The position numbers and the translations under genes were made by a program. 64,000 nt of DNA from Bacillus sp. FJAT-52991 (GTDB taxonomy: Bacteria > Bacillota > Bacilli > Bacillales > Domibacillaceae): the NCBI RefSeq assembly GCF_037201805.1, contig NZ_CP147404.1, forward strand, positions 1,760,001 to 1,824,000, read 5' to 3'. A model generated the notes under the pieces. That model saw nothing but the letters and a program-made list of their open reading frames with translations, ran no database searches and had not been told where the DNA came from. Shown piece by piece: positions 55,839 through 64,000 of the stretch. How positions within the stretch are numbered: position 1 is the stretch's first letter; the number at the start of each line of letters is the position of its first letter.

Positions 55839-56966
55839 TTACTGCACTTCATATTTTGTCCAATCAGACCCTTGAATCTGGTTGGATACATCGATGATTT
55901 TATTCTTGACCCTTACTGCTTCGTCCCCTGTTAATAATTTAGGCTGATAATTATTTCTGTCAGGTACAGAAGAAATTGAAAATGGGATGACCTTGATTTC
56001 TTTTTTGTCGGTTAATTGACCATCTGTTAAATGGAATGTTTGTTGGAACACATACGTATCCTTATCGCTTGGATTTCTGTTTCCTCCAAACATAAAGTTG
56101 CCCAGACTGTAGACAATAAATTTTCCTTTGTATTCTTCAATGCCTTGGACCACGTGAGGATGATGACCAAGAATTAAGTCAGCACCGTTATCAATCGCAA
56201 AGTGGGCCAATGTTTGCTGCGACGATGTAGGCACATATTGCCGTTCAACTCCCCAGTGAAAATGAACTAGAACAATCTCTGCTCCTTGGTTCTTGACCTC
56301 TTCAATCCCTGCCTTGACTTTAGCTCGTGTTTCCTCGGTATCATCCCAGCCCTCATATCCAAGAACGCCGATCTTTACACCTTTAACCGTGGTCACATAT
56401 GTATTTTCATAACCGAAATAACCAATCTTATTCTTTTTTAATGTAGCGATGGTATCGTCATATCCCTTTTGCAAGTAATCAAATGTATGATTATTCGCTA
56501 AATTGACCGATTCAATGCCCGCTAACTGTAGAATTTCAACGTAAGAAGGATCTCCTTTAAATCGAAACTTCTTTACCGCTTTTTCAGTCGCATTCGTCAA
56601 TGGTCCTTCTAAATTGACGGTGGATAAGTCATCTTGTTTAAACACATCCCCTAACTCAGCAGTAAAATAAGGCAGACCATTTTTCTGCGCTTCATCAGGA
56701 AACGACCCTGCGTATGTAAAACTTTCATCCGTTCCTAACGTGAAATCTCCTGCGGCACTGATTTTAATCGTTGTTTGTACCGGCTCATTTTTAGAAACCT
56801 CAACAGCATCAGACTTTTCTTTATTTTCCGTCTCTTCGGTATAGGATTTATCTGGTTTGATCGTCAAATTATAAACAATAAGTGCTGCGATGAATACACA
56901 CAAAACGATAAGTACATTCCGAACAGGCCTTTTCAGCCGTCTACGTTTTTTTCTTCGCCTCTCCAT
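55839..56966 (-). CDS. CapA family protein (poly-gamma-glutamate capsule type)
   Basis: 375 residues. A very basic N-terminus (RRRKKRRRLKR), one membrane anchor (about 17-36), an acidic linker, and the PGA_cap metallophosphatase-like domain: SAAGDFTLGTDE, LSTVNLEGPLTN, VNLANNHTFDYLQ, VHFHWGVERQYVP, GADLILGHHPHVVQG and VYSLGNFMFGG. It is membrane anchored with an extracellular domain. PgsA/YwtB of B. subtilis belongs here and is needed for polyglutamate export, but no pgsB or pgsC gene is next to it, so a capsule role is unproved. Confidence 0.85.
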   Translation of the reverse strand: MERRRKKRRRLKRPVRNVLIVLCVFIAALIVYNLTIKPDKSYTEETENKEKSDAVEVSKNEPVQTTIKISAAGDFTLGTDESFTYAGSFPDEAQKNGLPYFTAELGDVFKQDDLSTVNLEGPLTNATEKAVKKFRFKGDPSYVEILQLAGIESVNLANNHTFDYLQKGYDDTIATLKKNKIGYFGYENTYVTTVKGVKIGVLGYEGWDDTEETRAKVKAGIEEVKNQGAEIVLVHFHWGVERQYVPTSSQQTLAHFAIDNGADLILGHHPHVVQGIEEYKGKFIVYSLGNFMFGGNRNPSDKDTYVFQQTFHLTDGQLTDKKEIKVIPFSISSVPDRNNYQPKLLTGDEAVRVKNKIIDVSNQIQGSDWTKYEVQ

Positions 56967-57145
56967 TCCTTACACCTCCCTTTTTATTAAAATTAGCTAT
57001 ACTATATTATTATAAACCTTTTTGGCAGTCAATCTACTAAAAAAGAAAAAACCACCTTAAAAAGAAAATCAGCACAACGTTTAGTAAATGAAATTCTCAT
57101 TTTATGCCAAACGTTCGTAAAGTCTTCTTAAATAAGATAGCTTCT

Positions 57146-57409
57146 TTATTCCCTTCTTCTTTTCCACTTTCGAATACTTTTTGACGATCGGAATTTCATA
57201 GCCGCTTCTTTCCCAACAAGCAACAACCCTAGCCAAAAAACGATTTCTGCACAGATGAGTGATCCGGTAATTAACGTTGCTTTCATGGCCGTGCTGAAAG
57301 ATAGGAAAGGGATAATGAAGGGGAAAATCCAAAAGACAGCTGATCCAACGATTAAGACCATACCCATTTTATAAAAAAGTGGATGTGTTTGTTTCTTCGA
57401 TTCACTCAT
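57146..57409 (-). CDS. small membrane protein, transporter-suffix domain type
   Basis: 87 residues from ATG 57409 behind GGGAGGAAG. Two hydrophobic helices (about 14-34 and 40-65) with YKMGMVLIVGSAVFWIFPFIIPFLSFS, GSLICAEIVFWLGLLLVGKEA and a basic tail KWKRRRE. It matches the small 'transporter suffix domain' family of uncertain function. Single gene. Confidence 0.7.
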   Translation of the reverse strand: MSESKKQTHPLFYKMGMVLIVGSAVFWIFPFIIPFLSFSTAMKATLITGSLICAEIVFWLGLLLVGKEAAMKFRSSKSIRKWKRRRE

Positions 57410-57590
57410 AATATCTTCCTCCCAAAGTAAGCTTGTTTGAATAAATATAGGCAAAAACAAGCCATTTTTCAATCCACCCCCTTTTCCGCAAATCTTCTTA
57501 ACTAAGAACATCTTCAAAGTTATTTCTCTCTTTTTTATTATATAACTCCTATACTAGAAAATTTAGGACTTGGATACATTTTTGATATAA

Positions 57591-57640
57591 ATGTAATTAT
57601 AATTTTACAAATGTAATTATAATTTTACAAATGTAATTAT
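57591..57640. repeat. AT-rich tandem repeat, 20-bp unit, 2.5 copies
   Basis: ATGTAATTATAATTTTACAA occurs twice in full and once in half, about 130 bases ahead of the polysaccharide deacetylase gene. It could bind a regulator or have arisen by slippage. The rest of the 57410-57775 gap is AT-rich with nothing else that I can support. Confidence 0.85.
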
Positions 57641-57775
57641 ATAGTGTAAGATAGTTCCTGTACTTGATTGTAATTTGGGATTAATTAGGTGAAAATATAT
57701 CTTTATTGTGATTTAATGGTAATAGCGTTTAAAATAACACCATTATTTTAAACTTAATTTGAAAGGAGTATAGTT

Positions 57776-58780
57776 TTGAAGAAAAAAGTTATTGTCAGTA
57801 TTTTTAGCGGAACCACTATTATTCTATTACTTTTGTTTTCAAACGTGTTAGCCAACAATAATAGATTAATAGAAAATCAAGAGATTGAAAGTGAAACCAT
57901 TAGTGAAAAACCAAGCATTGAGCCTACCCATCGTGAAGAACATCAAACAAATCCTACAACTCATTCTAATCAACAAGAAGAGCAACATATCAATTCTAAC
58001 AAAAATTCTCTACTTCCAAAGATTCCTGTGTTTATGTATCATCATTTCGATAAAAACATTCAAAATGGAGTTATTGCTGATCCAGCAATATTTGAAGAAC
58101 AAATGAGGCTTTTAAAAGAAAATGGATATACCACATTAACGACACAAGACGTCATAGATATTAAAAATGGGAAGTTAAGCATGCCGCAAAAACCCATTAT
58201 GATTACTATAGATGATGGGTATGAAAGTAACTATACTTATGTGTATCCTATTTTGAAAAAATTCAATATGAAAGCAACCATATTTATTATTACTGACTAT
58301 ATTGAAAATCCACAGAACCACCCTAGCGAATATCCTAAAATGAACTGGGAACAAATACAAGAAATGAGTGATAGTGGGTTAGTGCTATTCCAAGCTCACA
58401 CAGATATTCTACACACAAAATATTCCAGTCTGCTAAAACCGATGGTAGTAAACGGTGAAGTGGAAACATATGAACAATATGAACAACGCGTCTTCAACGA
58501 TGTTGTTAAATGTAAAAACATTTTAGAAAGTCGCCTTGGAAAGCCAGTAACTGCTTTTTCTTATCCAAATGGGCTTTACAGCTCAAGTTCCGAAGAAATC
58601 ATCAAAAAAGCAGGCTATGAAATGACTGTGGTTACAGAACCAGGATTGCTAGATCTCCAAAAAGATGACTCATTGTACTTAGTCAAACGTATAAATATTC
58701 ACGGAAAAGCCTCAGCGGACTCTATTTTGACAAAGATCGCTGAGATGGAAGCTAAAGAACGATACAAAGTCATCGATTAA
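57776..58780 (+). CDS. secreted polysaccharide deacetylase
   Basis: 334 residues, TTG start at 57776 behind AAAGGAG. Signal peptide/anchor about 5-26, then a Glu/Thr/Asn/His-rich linker to about 80. The NodB domain (carbohydrate esterase 4) follows: PVFMYHHFDKN, ITIDDGYESNYTYVYPILKKF (motif 1; catalytic and metal Asp), QAHTDILHTKYSS (motif 2, zinc His pair) and FSYPNGLYSSSSEEIIKKAGYEMTV. It should remove N-acetyl groups from an extracellular polysaccharide such as peptidoglycan or a biofilm glucosamine polymer (IcaB/PgaB-like). Neighbours CapA and the beta-helix protein are also envelope genes. Confidence 0.88.
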   Translation: MKKKVIVSIFSGTTIILLLLFSNVLANNNRLIENQEIESETISEKPSIEPTHREEHQTNPTTHSNQQEEQHINSNKNSLLPKIPVFMYHHFDKNIQNGVIADPAIFEEQMRLLKENGYTTLTTQDVIDIKNGKLSMPQKPIMITIDDGYESNYTYVYPILKKFNMKATIFIITDYIENPQNHPSEYPKMNWEQIQEMSDSGLVLFQAHTDILHTKYSSLLKPMVVNGEVETYEQYEQRVFNDVVKCKNILESRLGKPVTAFSYPNGLYSSSSEEIIKKAGYEMTVVTEPGLLDLQKDDSLYLVKRINIHGKASADSILTKIAEMEAKERYKVID

Positions 58781-58820
58781 TAAATTTTACAAAAATATAA
58801 AAATTTATACATATTGATAG

Positions 58821-58861
58821 AAAGACAACAGCTGATTTTTCAAGAATCAGCTGTTGTCTTT
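58821..58861. terminator. bidirectional terminator
   Basis: AAAGACAACAGCTGATT and AATCAGCTGTTGTCTTT with a seven-base loop between convergent genes. Confidence 0.9.
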
Positions 58862-58862
58862 A

Positions 58863-60530
58863 TTAATTGGATTTTTTCATATACGCTTTGTCATAACCTG
58901 TTGCGGTAAACTCTTCCAATTCAATATTCTCGCTAGCTAAGCTACAGCCGCAAACTCCATGGACATTTATAGCTAGGACATGTCGAATAAGCATCTGTTG
59001 AATACCAGGTCCGACTGTCAAGCCATTGGCAGCTGAGTTCTTGATATATACATGACAAATTCGCACATCATCCGCTTTTTGTTCCCCGCCAAAAACTTTA
59101 ATATCACTGCTGGCTGTTTTAAAGCCTTGAATTTTCACATGGTTTAGCGACACATTTCGCGAACGGTATTGCACCGCGATCATAGGCTGGCTTTGATAAT
59201 CATAATCTGGGTCCCCAATGGCGTGAAACTGATGAATGACCACATTTTTGTAAGCAGAGACGACCAGCGCCCGCGGATTGGAGTCACGGTATAAGTCCGT
59301 TCGAACAGGAGCAATTGCCACAATTCGTGAAGCAGTAATGTTATATGCTGTTTTTGATTCTGGGTCCTGTTTACTATGATGACCGATATGGCGAAAATTG
59401 AAGGAACGGTTGTCATTGATTGATAGATGACCAACAATATGAACATTTGTAGCCGCTGAAGAATTATGATGTGCTTTCACTTCTACTCCGCCAAAACAGC
59501 GTGCCGTCGAATTATTAACAAGCAGCACGTTTTGTGATCCATCATCCACTTCAATTCCATTAGAGTTTGAAAATCCTTTTTTATGTGCTTTTCCACTAGG
59601 ATCACACATATGAGAATTGGAGATCAATATGTAGTCACTATGATGAGTTGTAATTCCGTCATCTCCAAATCCATAGCCATTTAAGCCATCAAGCCAAATA
59701 TACTTACTGCCCCCACGTGCCCGATAGCCATCACCAGAATAATTGTACAGAGTAGATGATACATCAAAACAATGAAGCCCTGGATTGATCGCTTCTACAT
59801 TTTTAACCCAGCCATAAGTGACGTTGGCATACGTTAAACAGCTCGAGCGATTGCCTCCTACACTTGTTCTTTCCACTTCTCCAAGCCGCTCAACATGCCA
59901 ATCGAGACTCATCTCTTGCACAAACACATGATGATTCCCTTTCTTATGATCCATATTCGTCACCAACCAGCTACTTTTAGGAGCATCTTGATGCAGTTTC
60001 AGTATCGTTTGGCCTTTGCCTTCACCAACGAGCCAAGTCCAGGATGGCAATTGAATACCTTTGACGATAAATGTTCCTGCTGGGACGATGACTTTCACTT
60101 TCCCTTTACCAATTGCTCGTTGGAATGCTTTTGTACAATCGGTTTTTCCATCCCCTACTGCACCAAATTCTGTCACATGCACTTGGCGAACTTTCTTCTG
60201 AAGGTGAAGAAAGTGTTGATCCAATTGCCCCTTCCAATCCGGGGATACCTTTCCTTGACCATCTATTGTCATGTCCACATCTCTCGGTGACTCCCCCTTC
60301 TCCTTCGGCATAAAGATTCCGATCAAAAAGGACTTCACTTGCTCCAATAAATGAGCAAATGACCAAATGCGACGTTTGGGCTGAAGGTTCGGTCGAGGAT
60401 AACGATGCTTATACTTATTGAACAAAGACATCGTTTCTTCCACCACTTTGTTAGTTGGTCGATCAAAAAATGAATCAATAAGTTGCTCATTTTGATAAGG
60501 ATTGTGCTTGTTACTTAATTCAATTTTCAT
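58863..60530 (-). CDS. right-handed beta-helix protein, pectate-lyase-3/GH28-like
   Basis: 555 residues without signal peptide. About 110-170: VTEFGAVGDGKTDCTKAFQRAIGKGKVKVIVPAGTFIV, the start of the pectate_lyase_3 fold as in GH28-related and phage tailspike proteins. Repeated short strands follow (YGWVKNVEAINPGLHCFDV, GLNGYGFGDDGITTHHSDYILISNSHMC, SNSNGIEVDDGSQNVLLVNNS). The Asp-rich GDDGITTHHSD could be catalytic. The N-terminal 100 residues are charged and specific. Polysaccharide lyase or hydrolase activity is plausible; the absence of a signal is odd for an extracellular enzyme. Confidence 0.8.
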   Translation of the reverse strand: MKIELSNKHNPYQNEQLIDSFFDRPTNKVVEETMSLFNKYKHRYPRPNLQPKRRIWSFAHLLEQVKSFLIGIFMPKEKGESPRDVDMTIDGQGKVSPDWKGQLDQHFLHLQKKVRQVHVTEFGAVGDGKTDCTKAFQRAIGKGKVKVIVPAGTFIVKGIQLPSWTWLVGEGKGQTILKLHQDAPKSSWLVTNMDHKKGNHHVFVQEMSLDWHVERLGEVERTSVGGNRSSCLTYANVTYGWVKNVEAINPGLHCFDVSSTLYNYSGDGYRARGGSKYIWLDGLNGYGFGDDGITTHHSDYILISNSHMCDPSGKAHKKGFSNSNGIEVDDGSQNVLLVNNSTARCFGGVEVKAHHNSSAATNVHIVGHLSINDNRSFNFRHIGHHSKQDPESKTAYNITASRIVAIAPVRTDLYRDSNPRALVVSAYKNVVIHQFHAIGDPDYDYQSQPMIAVQYRSRNVSLNHVKIQGFKTASSDIKVFGGEQKADDVRICHVYIKNSAANGLTVGPGIQQMLIRHVLAINVHGVCGCSLASENIELEEFTATGYDKAYMKKSN

Positions 60531-60743
60531 GTTTATTCGCCTCTCTTTCTGATTAAAATAGATACAAAGGTGATGTGAAAAAATAAAGCAATATTTGTAT
60601 CTTTCTGTAAATTAATATTAATATAAATATGAATTTTCAAAAAACACGCGATTTTTTCTGTAGCTACCTCTACACTAGAAAACCTAGCTAGAAGGAATAG
60701 AACGATTCCCGTCAAATATACAATAAAGTAGGTGTCTGTCGAT

Positions 60744-61730
60744 ATGAATCAGGTCTCAATCATCATTCCATCCTTCAATGAAGAAGAAAACATTGCATTG
60801 ATTTATGAAAGTATCAAAAAAGAATTCACTGCTCTGGCCTATGATTTTGAAATTGTATTTGTTAATGATGCTAGTACAGATCGAACATTGAAACAAATCA
60901 AACTGCTTTCTGGTAAATCATCGAAAGTAAAGTATATTTCATTCTCTCGAAACTTCGGAAAGGAAGCGGCTATTTTCGCTGGCTTGCAGCACGTGAGCGG
61001 GAAAGCAGTCATCATTATGGATGCTGATTTACAACATCCTCCTCATTTGATTCCTTCACTGATTCAAGGATGGGAAGAAGGATATGATCAAGTGATTGCA
61101 CGCCGAAATCGAAAAGGGGAACATCCCCTTCGAGCGGTTCTTTCCTCCACATATTACTGCCTAATTAACAAAGTTGTTGATGTCAAACTTGAAGATGGCG
61201 TTGGCGATTTTCGATTGCTTAGTGAACGAGCAATTACAGCCGTCTTATCATTAAACGAAGGGCAACGTTTTTCAAAAGGGCTATTTTCCTGGATTGGCAT
61301 GGAACAAAAAATCATTGATTACGAAAACGTTCTGCGCAAAAATGGGCAAACGAAATGGTCTTTTGGTAAATTAATGAATTATGGATTAGATGGATTAGTC
61401 TCCTTTAATAACCGTCCGCTCCGTTTGTGCTTTTATTCAGGTGCGCTGATTCTTTGCCTGTCTGTTTTATATAGTATCATCACTTTTGTCCAAATATTAA
61501 AGACTGGGATTGCTGTACCAGGCTACTTCACCATCATTACGGCTGTTCTACTTCTTGGTGGGATTCAATTGTTAAGTCTTGGTGTGATTGGCGAATATAT
61601 TGGCCGTATTTACTATGAAACAAAGAAACGGCCCCCATTCTTAATTCAAGAAACAAATATTAGAAATGGAGTCGCTTATGAGAAAAACCGGCCAAGAATT
61701 TATCAAATTCGCCATTATCGGGGGAATTAA
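60744..61730 (+). CDS. csbB: membrane glycosyltransferase, CsbB family (GT2)
   Basis: 328 residues from ATG 60744 behind AGGTG. GT-A domain: VSIIIPSFNEEENIALIYE, VFVNDASTDRT, SFSRNFGKEAAIFAGLQ, IMDADLQHPP (metal site), GDFRLLSERAI and KGLFSWIGM. Two C-terminal membrane helices (about 232-254, 264-290). The family moves a sugar from a nucleotide to undecaprenyl phosphate on the cytoplasmic side; B. subtilis CsbB with YfhO adds GlcNAc to lipoteichoic acid. Next genes gtrA and yfhO give the flippase-like and extracellular transferase partners. Confidence 0.9.
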   Translation: MNQVSIIIPSFNEEENIALIYESIKKEFTALAYDFEIVFVNDASTDRTLKQIKLLSGKSSKVKYISFSRNFGKEAAIFAGLQHVSGKAVIIMDADLQHPPHLIPSLIQGWEEGYDQVIARRNRKGEHPLRAVLSSTYYCLINKVVDVKLEDGVGDFRLLSERAITAVLSLNEGQRFSKGLFSWIGMEQKIIDYENVLRKNGQTKWSFGKLMNYGLDGLVSFNNRPLRLCFYSGALILCLSVLYSIITFVQILKTGIAVPGYFTIITAVLLLGGIQLLSLGVIGEYIGRIYYETKKRPPFLIQETNIRNGVAYEKNRPRIYQIRHYRGN

Positions 61731-62067
61731 TACCTTTCATTACTATGCCGTCTACTTACTGCTTCATTCCTTATTGAACCAGAATTATATGCTGTCCCAT
61801 GTAGTGGCCTTTGGGACTAGCTTAGTTATTTCTTTCTTCTTAAATTGTTACTTTACGTTTCAAGTGAAACCGACGTTATCAAAGTTTTTAATCTTTCCCC
61901 TGTCCCAATTGTTCAATTTTTGTATCACCTCCTTTTTCATGTATGTATTTATTGAATATTTACATATTAGCAGTACCATTACGCCGATTCTTGTTCTATT
62001 TTTGTCGGTGCCGGTGACATTTATCGTTACAGGAAAAATATTAAAAAAAGAGAGTGTCAATGCATGA
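61678..62067 (+). CDS. GtrA/GtcA family membrane protein
   Basis: 129 residues from ATG 61678, six bases behind GGAG; the upstream in-frame ATG 61666 is less well placed. Four membrane segments and the family features KFAIIGGINTFHYYAVYLLL and SFFLNCYFTFQ. It is the presumed flippase for undecaprenyl-phosphate sugars. It overlaps csbB by 53 bases and yfhO by four (ATGA), so the three genes are translated together. Confidence 0.88.
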   Translation: MRKTGQEFIKFAIIGGINTFHYYAVYLLLHSLLNQNYMLSHVVAFGTSLVISFFLNCYFTFQVKPTLSKFLIFPLSQLFNFCITSFFMYVFIEYLHISSTITPILVLFLSVPVTFIVTGKILKKESVNA

Positions 62068-64000
62068 AGAAAAAATCAATAGGGCTCCTTATACTTATCA
62101 GTCTGCTTGTATCAGCAGCTGCTCACTTTTTTTTCCTTCAAGAATCGTTAGATGGAAGATACATGCTGGGTCCAAATGATGGGTTATCTCAAATACTGCC
62201 GTTTAAGCAATTTATTTATGATCACTACACGGAAGGAAATTTCTTCTATTCTTTTCGTTTTGGCTTAGGTGGAGGATTTTATAGTCAGCTTGCCTATTAC
62301 TTCTCCACATCCATTATATTCTTTCTCACCATCATCATTGTGTTTCTGCTTGAAATGTTTCAAGTGATTGACCCACCTGATATAAAGTTTTGGGCTGACG
62401 CAGCTATATGGGTGAGTATCGTCCGATTAAGCTTGATTTTATCTATCACAACTTGGGTCTTCCGTTATTTACAAATTGAAAAGACAGCGGCGTTTACTGG
62501 TGCAGTCGTGTACGGCCTATCTGTTATGTATTTTCGTCATGTTGTTTTTTGGGAATTTTTTTCTGATGCAATGCTTTGGATTCCACTGCTCGTCATTGCT
62601 ACGGAAAAAATCATTCGAGAGGGTACACCGGCATGGTTTATATTCACCGTATCTCTCATGCTATTTAATAATTTTTATTTTTCTTACATTAATTTGTTTT
62701 TCTTAGCCATGTATATTGTTTTTCGCTGGATGATTCCTTTAACAGCCAATGAACGAGGAAAAATCGAACAGTGCAAGCTTTTTATTACCTCTGGTTTGAT
62801 TAGTTTTTGTCTTAGTGCGATTTCTTTTATTCCTGCGGCCTACGGTTTCTTTAATAATCATCGTCCGCCTTATGAAGCAGAAATTCCTGTTTTTGCTGCA
62901 GTTGACCAGCCATTATTTGCGAGTCGTTATATTATTCTTCCAGCTATGTTTATTTTATTTATATGGATTATATCGCTTTATAAGCACTCATTGTTTCGCC
63001 TGTTCGCGTATCTCAGTTTTCTCTTGATCCTGCTACACTATAGTCCGATCGCCGGAAGTGCATTCAATGGCTTTTCCGCTCCGCAATACCGCTTTGAATA
63101 TTTATTATCATTTACCGTTGCCGGTTGCATCGCTGTTGGCTTACATCATTTGAAAAGCGTCTATTTTAAAGAGATTGTACTAGCTGTGATCGCCTCACTG
63201 ACTGTTTACTCGATCGGTTCCGCCTTTATCGACCCCATGATGTCAGTTGCAAGCGTAAAGAACATAATTTTCACTCTATTATTGATGACGGCGTTACTGC
63301 TTGTGCTTTATCGTTGGAAGACATCGATTGTCTTTTTACGTTGTTTGCAAGGATGGTTAATCATATCTAGCTTACTCATCGTCAATATCTATCAATTTAC
63401 TTTATCGGAGAATGCCGGAGTAAAAAAAGTGTCGAAAGACTTCCTAGAAAGCGCTTCCTATAATAGTGTCGAGCAACAGCAATTAATGAATCACATTCAA
63501 CAAGCAACCAAAAAACCTTTTGAAAGAATTGACTGGATGATTCCGACCCGGAATAATACCCCCATTGTTCAAAGGTTTTATGGCACGAGCTTGTATTCTA
63601 GCATTTTAAATCAGGAATTATTGTTTTTTTATTGGCATGATTTGCAAATTGATATGGGGAGAGAAAGTGTCAGCCGCTATGCTACGTTAGGCAATCGTTC
63701 AAATTTACATAGTTTATTGCAAACAAATTTTTGGGTGCGACCGAAAGAACAGGAAGCGAACATTCCTTATGGTTTTCAAAAATTTTCAGAAACAAAAAAT
63801 TATGTAGCTTATAAAAATACCTTGCCTCTTCCATTTGCTCGTACAACAAAGAGTGTCTTTAGTGAAAAGGATTTACAACAAGGCTCTGTGCTGGATCGTG
63901 AGCATGCGATGCTTCAAGGTATCGTGTTAAAAGATGAAACGATTCCTCATCAATCTTGGAATGCTCCCGTCAAAAATCGTATCAACCAAGCATCCATTGA
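62064..64000 (+). CDS. yfhO: YfhO family membrane glycosyltransferase (partial, runs off the window)
   Basis: The frame opens at 62064 and stays open to the right edge: 645 codons with no stop; B. subtilis YfhO has 861. Starts MKKKSIGLLILISLLVSAAAH, then DGRYMLGPNDGLSQILPFKQFIYD (GT-C type acidic loop after the first helix), FRFGLGGGFYSQLAYY, and about a dozen membrane segments to roughly residue 460, followed by an extracellular domain. YfhO transfers lipid-linked sugar to lipoteichoic acid outside the membrane in the CsbB pathway. Overlaps gtrA through ATGA. Confidence 0.9.
   Translation, partial: MKKKSIGLLILISLLVSAAAHFFFLQESLDGRYMLGPNDGLSQILPFKQFIYDHYTEGNFFYSFRFGLGGGFYSQLAYYFSTSIIFFLTIIIVFLLEMFQVIDPPDIKFWADAAIWVSIVRLSLILSITTWVFRYLQIEKTAAFTGAVVYGLSVMYFRHVVFWEFFSDAMLWIPLLVIATEKIIREGTPAWFIFTVSLMLFNNFYFSYINLFFLAMYIVFRWMIPLTANERGKIEQCKLFITSGLISFCLSAISFIPAAYGFFNNHRPPYEAEIPVFAAVDQPLFASRYIILPAMFILFIWIISLYKHSLFRLFAYLSFLLILLHYSPIAGSAFNGFSAPQYRFEYLLSFTVAGCIAVGLHHLKSVYFKEIVLAVIASLTVYSIGSAFIDPMMSVASVKNIIFTLLLMTALLLVLYRWKTSIVFLRCLQGWLIISSLLIVNIYQFTLSENAGVKKVSKDFLESASYNSVEQQQLMNHIQQATKKPFERIDWMIPTRNNTPIVQRFYGTSLYSSILNQELLFFYWHDLQIDMGRESVSRYATLGNRSNLHSLLQTNFWVRPKEQEANIPYGFQKFSETKNYVAYKNTLPLPFARTTKSVFSEKDLQQGSVLDREHAMLQGIVLKDETIPHQSWNAPVKNRINQASI

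Noticed and set aside
57591..57640. Tandem repeat considered as a CRISPR remnant
   Set aside because: Units are directly adjacent without spacers, and no cas gene is present.

Overview
The window is low-GC Firmicute DNA from a spore-forming Bacillaceae. Evidence: strong AGGAGG-type ribosome binding sites, GTG/TTG starts, sigma-A and sigma-G promoters, T-boxes, and spore genes (SpoVAD, a 2Duf-type DUF421-DUF1657 protein, SspH, an Sda-like checkpoint peptide). Replication terminator protein (RTP), a Rok-like protein and an odhAB-yojO-yojN block point to the B. subtilis side of the family, but the fused trpGD and tandem tryptophan T-boxes are not the B. subtilis arrangement. I do not name a species. 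RTP plus two Ter-like sequences suggest the left part may lie near the replication terminus. No rRNA, tRNA, CRISPR array, prophage or intact transposase was seen.

Layout. 1-0.3 kb: an adenine-type purine riboswitch, its terminator and the first six codons of a leftward gene. 0.4-3.8 kb: PH-domain gene, rtp, and a reduced spoVA2-like operon (DUF1657, spoVAD, DUF1657, 2Duf). 3.9-12 kb: aminotransferase, K+ channel subunit, LrgAB-type pair, CoA-transferase, acyl-CoA ligase, BirA-regulated bioB. 12-20 kb: GNAT, yidC, soluble chemoreceptor, xpaC-yaaN, CodY-type brnQ, lipoprotein. 20-30 kb: yojO-yojN, rok, a decayed nnr gene, sda, odhBA. 30-33 kb: a four-module persulfide/sulfur-transfer protein behind CsoR/CstR-like palindromes, and a 15-codon gene stub. 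33-40 kb: trpE-GD-C-F-B-A behind two tryptophan T-boxes. 40-48 kb: yuxH, panF-yhdT, hydrolase, hom-thrC-thrB. 48-55 kb: M20 amidohydrolase, SLH amidase, sspH, a NitT/TauT-type ABC transporter. 55-64 kb: cell-envelope genes (CapA, polysaccharide deacetylase, beta-helix protein) and a csbB-gtrA-yfhO lipid-linked sugar transfer operon running off the right edge.

A dispersed structured repeat of 50-220 bp occurs seven times, always between genes. It has a fixed left end (ATAAAGTGAAACTTC), a fixed right end (TTAATGCGGGAT), and a hairpin near each end, like non-autonomous IS200/IS605 derivatives. One copy (49985-50205) keeps an extra multi-hairpin segment that could be an omega-RNA-like scaffold. 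Together with the tandem T-boxes/trpGD fusion, the RTP/Ter sites and the sulfur-transfer locus, this is the most interesting material in the window.
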